Assembly (NCBI GenBank): GCA_023853785.1 | Contig: JAJIRX010000498.1 | Location: 1-24,967, forward strand | Origin: Psilocybe azurescens | Lineage: Eukaryota; Basidiomycota; Agaricomycetes; Agaricales; Agrocybaceae | Direction of reading: 5' to 3' | Length of the DNA stretch: 24,967 nucleotides | Shown: in pieces, positions 21,001 through 24,967 of the stretch | Numbering within the stretch: the first letter of the stretch is position 1 | Layout of the letters: every line of letters begins with the position of its first letter | Program-made: the position numbers and the translations under genes | The notes under the pieces: model-generated | Told to the model about the DNA's origin: nothing | What the model saw: only the letters and a program-made list of their open reading frames with translations | Databases searched by the model: none

Positions 21001-21640
21001 GGGCCGCTGTCAAAGCTCAGCTGTGAGTTAGAATACAGACAGAGTTAGACAGCCACGGCGCATTCTTCAGAGTCTGGTACGAATATGCGATCTTGTGGCG
21101 CGATGATGGGAACACCATAGATTTTCCCCAAGCATCTGAGCGCATCGGGCAGGACATTTTGTCAGGAAGCATATCGGTAGTGCGGTCACGTTGAGGGTGC
21201 AAAGTGCCGTTTAAACAAACTCGGAGAAGTACGAAGGATGTCTGCTTTGACTGCGGGCCGAGCCGGATGCAAATAAATGAATATGCAGAGAGAAATGCGA
21301 CGATTGAGTCGCACATTGGGGAGATTTGAGAGGCTCAGGATAGACCGGTCATTTAGTGGCGCGTCAGCAGAATGATAATGGACGTGATTAGATGCCGGGC
21401 GTTAAAGTCTAAGAGCAGACAGCTGAGCAAGAGACAGGAAATCAATGCAAACACGTGATGCCCAGAAGCGGCATTTGAATAGCTCAATTCGGCAGTGACG
21501 TACGACGGAGAATGAAATGGGTAAAGTTGTGCTTTTGCAAGGCCTGACCTTGACCTTCATCTGCTAGCTATTAGTATCATATCCAGATTGGCGTTGGCGA
21601 CAAAAAGATGCATTTCGCTTTGTCAGCTGGTTTTCCGGAC
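18054..21640. other. Long stretch with no recognisable gene
   Basis: About 3.6 kb. Open frames are short, lack family motifs and several start at non-ATG codons. I found no tRNA-like, rRNA-like or transposon-protein sequence and no clear terminal repeats. Composition is mixed, not strongly AT-rich. It may hold regulatory DNA, non-coding RNA or an eroded element. Confidence 0.45.
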
Positions 21641-21794
21641 GTATATAGACTGAGCGGTCCATGTTTCAATTTCCCACCTCTCCTTCTTTCCTCCCCCATT
21701 CATCTCCCCCTCTTCCGTCCCAGATAACCTGCAGCGTAGCAGGTTCTTCTCTCACGCAACACTGTGACGCCTTTTCTGACTCCTTTCTTTGACT
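21641..21794 (+). promoter_or_regulatory. P450 promoter and leader
   Basis: GTATATAGAC at 21641 is a TATA-like box. It is followed by a long pyrimidine tract (about 21663-21720, CTCTCCTTCTTTCCTCCCCC), typical of transcription-start regions in filamentous fungi, and then by the ATG at 21795. Confidence 0.55.
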
Positions 21795-23833
21795 ATGATT
21801 ACCGCCGTTAATTATTCGGCCTCCTGGTCTACCACCAACCTCTTCCTCACTGCCACCTTCATTACCTTGGCGTACTTTCTCATACATGCTTTCTATAATC
21901 TCTTTCTCTCTCCTCTCTCAGCGATACCCGGTCCATGGTACTATGCCATATCAGACTTTTGGATTACCACCCACGTTATCCGCCTTCGTCAGTGCAAGGC
22001 GGTCCAAGACCTTTTCGAAATCTATGGTCCCGTCGTCCGTATCGGACCCAACAAGGTCGTCTTCCGAGATATCTCGACCATGCGTAACGTGTACTCCGTA
22101 CACAAGTTCGATAAGAGCACTTTCTATAAAAGTCTATTAACGCGAGTCTCTTCTGTACTCCGCCCACTAAGCATTAAACTAACTTTAGCCCCTTTTTATA
22201 GCAACGACAACGATCACGCGTGCGTTAAAACGCGCATATATGCACCTTTATTTATAAAATTTCACCCTTTTCCCTCTAGCATGACAACTTTAGACCACGC
22301 TATCCACTCTATCCGACGTAAATCATACGCACATCACTATACTCCAAGCAACGTCGCGCAATTTCAGCCTGAAATGCATGAATATACCTTTCAGCTTATT
22401 AATGTTCGTCTAGCATGACTCTATCTCCGTGATCTGTACTTATATGCGGGTAAAGTCGCTCCCGAGAATATTGGGGGGGAAATCTCCCGTCGAGTGCCTG
22501 GCACTCTTCCGACACCTAATGGTCGATGTTGTAGTTTCTTCTTCCTTTGGTTATCGCCTCGGAGCAGTGGGCAAATGGGCCATGGACGTCGAGGATCCTC
22601 TTTCCACGGCGATAAACGACTTCCCTAAGCGTGGTATTCTTGTGAGTTTTTAAATACACTCGAATAGTTTCTTTTTCGCTTAAAAGCGCATATATATGGT
22701 TTTTAGCGTAGCATCGTTCCTGCATGGACCTGGAATCTAGTTTGCCGCATCCCTAACAGCCGATGGAGACAAATGTGCGACTCCGACAAAATTCTCGCCG
22801 AGGTCAATCTAGAATTTGATAACAACAAGTTTTTGCTAATTCTAAGTACAGTTTGTGAGTGCACGCGTGTATGAAATGCGTGGTCAAGTGAATGCAGGCA
22901 AAATTGGCGATACCGAAAAATCTCGATGCTACAGCGTCTCTTGGGCTACAAATATAGTCCGACTCAGCAGATGCCTGATCACGATATCATCTCAGAATGC
23001 ATTGGTCATTTGTACGTCTTTGGGTTGTTATTCGTTGGCACGGATCTTCTGAAACACTGTATCAGCATGGCTGGAACTGACACTACGTCGACGTCCATCA
23101 CATACCTGTTCTGGGAGCTAAGCCGTCGTCCAGATATAATGAAGAAACTTCAAATGGAAATAGATGAGGCTATTCCCGACTGCAAAGTTCTCCCAGATAT
23201 GGCTGTTCTGCAAGACCTGCCCTACTTGAACGCATTCATGAAAGAAGGTTGGATATCCAACTATCTGCAGCGTCCATCGTTCTCATATTTAGTAATGGTA
23301 ATTTCAATACCACAGGTCTTCGAATGTATACAGCCGTCCCGAGCCTTCTCGAACGTATTGTTCCTTCTTCCACCTCCAAAATGGAGCGACGGATGGGATT
23401 TTCGACTTGATGGGTTACGCTCTTCCTCCTGGAACGGTTGTGGCTACGCAGGCGTGGTCGATGCATCGAGAAAGTTCCGTCTTTCCTTCCGCCGATAGAT
23501 TCATTCCTGAGCGCTGGCTCGAGCCCATCTACCACCTCGAGTGATCTGTCCACGATGGCGGCGCATATGATGCCTTTCGGAACAGGAACCCGTATTTGTG
23601 GAGGACAAAATTTGGCACATATGATGCTCAGGTTGGCCGTCGCCGCATTTGTGAGAAACTTCGATGTCAGTGCTCCGAGCGAAACGACTGCTGCAAGCAT
23701 GGACATCAAAGACAGCTTTGTGAGTCTTCTCTGTCGTTTGACTCTTCCCTTTGTCTTGACACAATAACACTAGGTGATTTTTCCGGCCGCTATGGAATGC
23801 AAACTTATCTTCACCCCTCGCGCTACCTTTTAA
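21795..23833 (+). CDS. Cytochrome P450 monooxygenase
   Basis: ER-anchored haem-thiolate monooxygenase; substrate unknown. Exons: 21795-22141, 22202-22219, 22280-22403, 22456-22641, 22707-22802, 22852-23011, 23066-23247, 23316-23719, 23774-23833. ATG 21795 opens a membrane helix (LFLTATFITLAYFLIHAF), then a Pro hinge (IPGPWYY). I-helix AGTDTT at 23070-23087; K-helix EGLR spanning the exon 7/8 junction; PERW in FIPERWLE; haem loop FGTGTRICGG at 23575-23604 with the ligand Cys. Exon 2 is an 18-nt microexon and intron 1 is GC-AG. Frame breaks: A run 22916-22920 (one short), T run 23399-23402 (one short), C run 23524-23526 (one long). With these the phases close and the protein is about 525 residues, normal for the family. 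The CYP family was not assigned. Confidence 0.92.
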
Positions 23834-24412
23834 ACGCCCCTCTAATTTCGTGTCCATTCCAACGCCATAGATCCGTCGGATCATGCCTCGCTCGGTGTGT
23901 ATATCACTATCACCATGAATTCGCTTCTTTTCATATTCGAAGTCCCTTCCTTTCTATACGTTCTTGTTCGTTCGCTTTCTTGGTTTAGCTTTCTTTTGAT
24001 TATGTTTATGTTCTCTTTACTTGTTTTCTATGGAATCTATCCAGCCCGCTTCCTCTTTGATATCCTTTTACGGACCTCTCCATGGATTGGTCTAATAGCG
24101 ACTAGTTCCATAATTTCTATCCCTTACCCTTTCCTGTCCATTCACCGGTCCACCTATCTTATTCATAAACCCTTAATATCGCCCTTTATTTTGATTCCTA
24201 ACTTATTCCATTCCCCTCTCATTCGTTATCATTATTCGGAGGTTACGGAATAATTATTCGGTCTTCTGATCATTCCATTCTTTAATATGTACTCATTAGT
24301 TATGGCTTTCGTGGAAATGTAATGTTAATAATCGAATACTCTGTCAATGAACAACAAATACAAGTGGTTAACAATTATCTGAGGCTGAACCCGTCCAGAG
24401 ACTTATTCAGTG
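23834..24412. other. Intergenic region between convergent P450 and transporter genes
   Basis: T-rich 3' flank of both genes. A hydrophobic open frame here (about 23897-24253) lacks an ATG start and family motifs and is explained by T-rich composition. Confidence 0.5.
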
Positions 24413-24967
24413 CTAGTTGTAAACACCACGCGGTAGTCTCATGATGGGACGAGTCTCTGCTTCCAGCATTTCGCTGACTCCGATGTAGTAGGCCACCAAC
24501 GCAACGATAATACCCACGATGCCTCCTGCCCTCGTAATGCTATTGCAAGCATTCAAAGTCAGTTATTAAAGGTATTGCAAATGCGAAAAGTACACTTTGC
24601 CATTCAGTGAACGAGCCAGCGGCAAGAGCAAAGGCGAGCGCCAAAATAGAGAGAAGGACCACAAAGGAAACATTCCTACGAACAACGGGGATTCTGGAAT
24701 AATAATTCGTGAGCTTTGCAGGAAAAAAAACACCAATTTCTTGCTCAGACACGCATGAACAGAAGCGTGACCATCATCCAAGTGATCAGGTAGATCCCAA
24801 TTGCGTTGCCGAGTTCTTGTGGGCTGCTATACGCACTGAGGATGCCGGACCCGAGGATAAAAATGAGAGCGTATGACATCCAAAAGCAGCCATAAGATGC
24901 AAATGCTGTTAAGATAGAAGTAATTTTGTTGAGCCAAGTCGTGTGTGCACTTTAGGATTAGAGTTAA
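24413..24967 (-). CDS. GPR1/FUN34/YaaH-family acetate transporter, C-terminal part
   Basis: Plasma-membrane acetate/monocarboxylate channel family. Exons on the minus strand: 24905-24753 (AFASYGCFWMSYALIFILG, YLITWMMVTLLF), 24693-24596 (RRNVSFVVLLSILALAFAL), 24539-24413 (RAGGIVGIIVALVAYYIGVS, ending at TAG 24413-24415). Introns 24694-24752 and 24540-24595 are GT-AG, 56-59 nt; an acceptor at 24906 shows another intron running towards the window edge. These are the last three or four of the six membrane helices of the family; the N-terminal part is outside the window. Exon 24596-24693 needs two one-base corrections to join both neighbours in frame, best explained in the G4 run at 24687-24690 and in a short T run near 24609. 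Confidence 0.8.

Noticed and set aside
23897..24253. 118-codon hydrophobic frame downstream of the P450
   Set aside because: Non-ATG start and T-rich composition; hydrophobicity follows from the base composition.
12789..24412. A metabolic gene cluster (GH16, membrane protein, P450, transporter)
   Set aside because: No backbone biosynthetic enzyme or shared regulator, genes on mixed strands with a 3.6-kb gap; chance neighbours are the simpler explanation.
1..24967. tRNA, rRNA, CRISPR arrays and bacterial-type operon signals
   Set aside because: Looked for T-loop-like GGTTCRA strings, rRNA-like blocks and regularly spaced repeats; none convincing. The few GGTTCG strings lie in coding or promoter DNA without cloverleaf partners.

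Overview
The window looks like nuclear DNA of a basidiomycete fungus, most likely an Agaricomycete. The reasons are dense short introns (about 45-90 nt) with fungal splice signals, a chromodomain Ty3/gypsy retrotransposon, a relic resembling the CxC1 cysteine-cluster proteins of KDZ transposons, and a GH16 laminarinase-type glucanase with a GPI-like tail. No bacterial, organellar or viral replication features were seen.

Layout. (1) 1-6735: one LTR retrotransposon on the minus strand. Its two 497-bp LTRs differ by about 1%. It carries Gag, protease, RT, RNase H, integrase and a chromodomain, then an unusual 3' block with two further small ORFs, one of them a coiled-coil protein with a zinc knuckle. 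Its primer-binding site is an 11-nt perfect complement of the predicted RNA 5' end, the hallmark of Tf1-type self-priming. (2) 6736-about 8030: a decayed KDZ-associated gene, minus strand, adjoining the retrotransposon. (3) 8030-9988: AT-rich, gene-poor DNA with tandem repeats and a palindrome. (4) 9989-10983 and 14683-15386: two copies of a ~705-bp direct repeat that bracket a HIT-domain gene (+) and a seven-exon GH16 gene (-). Copy 1 is interrupted by a ~285-bp hairpin-rich insert. (5) 15642-17472: a Ser/Pro-rich, single-pass membrane protein gene (-). A small spliced candidate gene (17873-18053, +) lies divergently upstream. (6) 18054-about 21640: no gene seen. (7) 21795-23833: a nine-exon cytochrome P450 gene (+) with a GC-AG intron and an 18-nt microexon. 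(8) 24413 to the right edge: the 3' part of a GPR1/FUN34/YaaH-type acetate transporter gene (-), convergent with the P450.

A pattern runs through the window. Nearly every recognisable gene has single-base frame breaks, and most lie in homopolymer runs of 3-6 bases. The four length differences between the two LTRs are also all in homopolymers. The simplest reading is homopolymer miscounts in the assembly, so the broken genes and the retrotransposon may be intact in the organism. Real decay cannot be excluded from sequence alone.

The most promising material for novelty is the retrotransposon: self-priming, an implied single Gag-Pol frame, and the extra 3' ORFs. The cellular genes look like ordinary neighbours (wall remodelling, oxidation, acetate uptake) and I see no evidence of a co-ordinated cluster.
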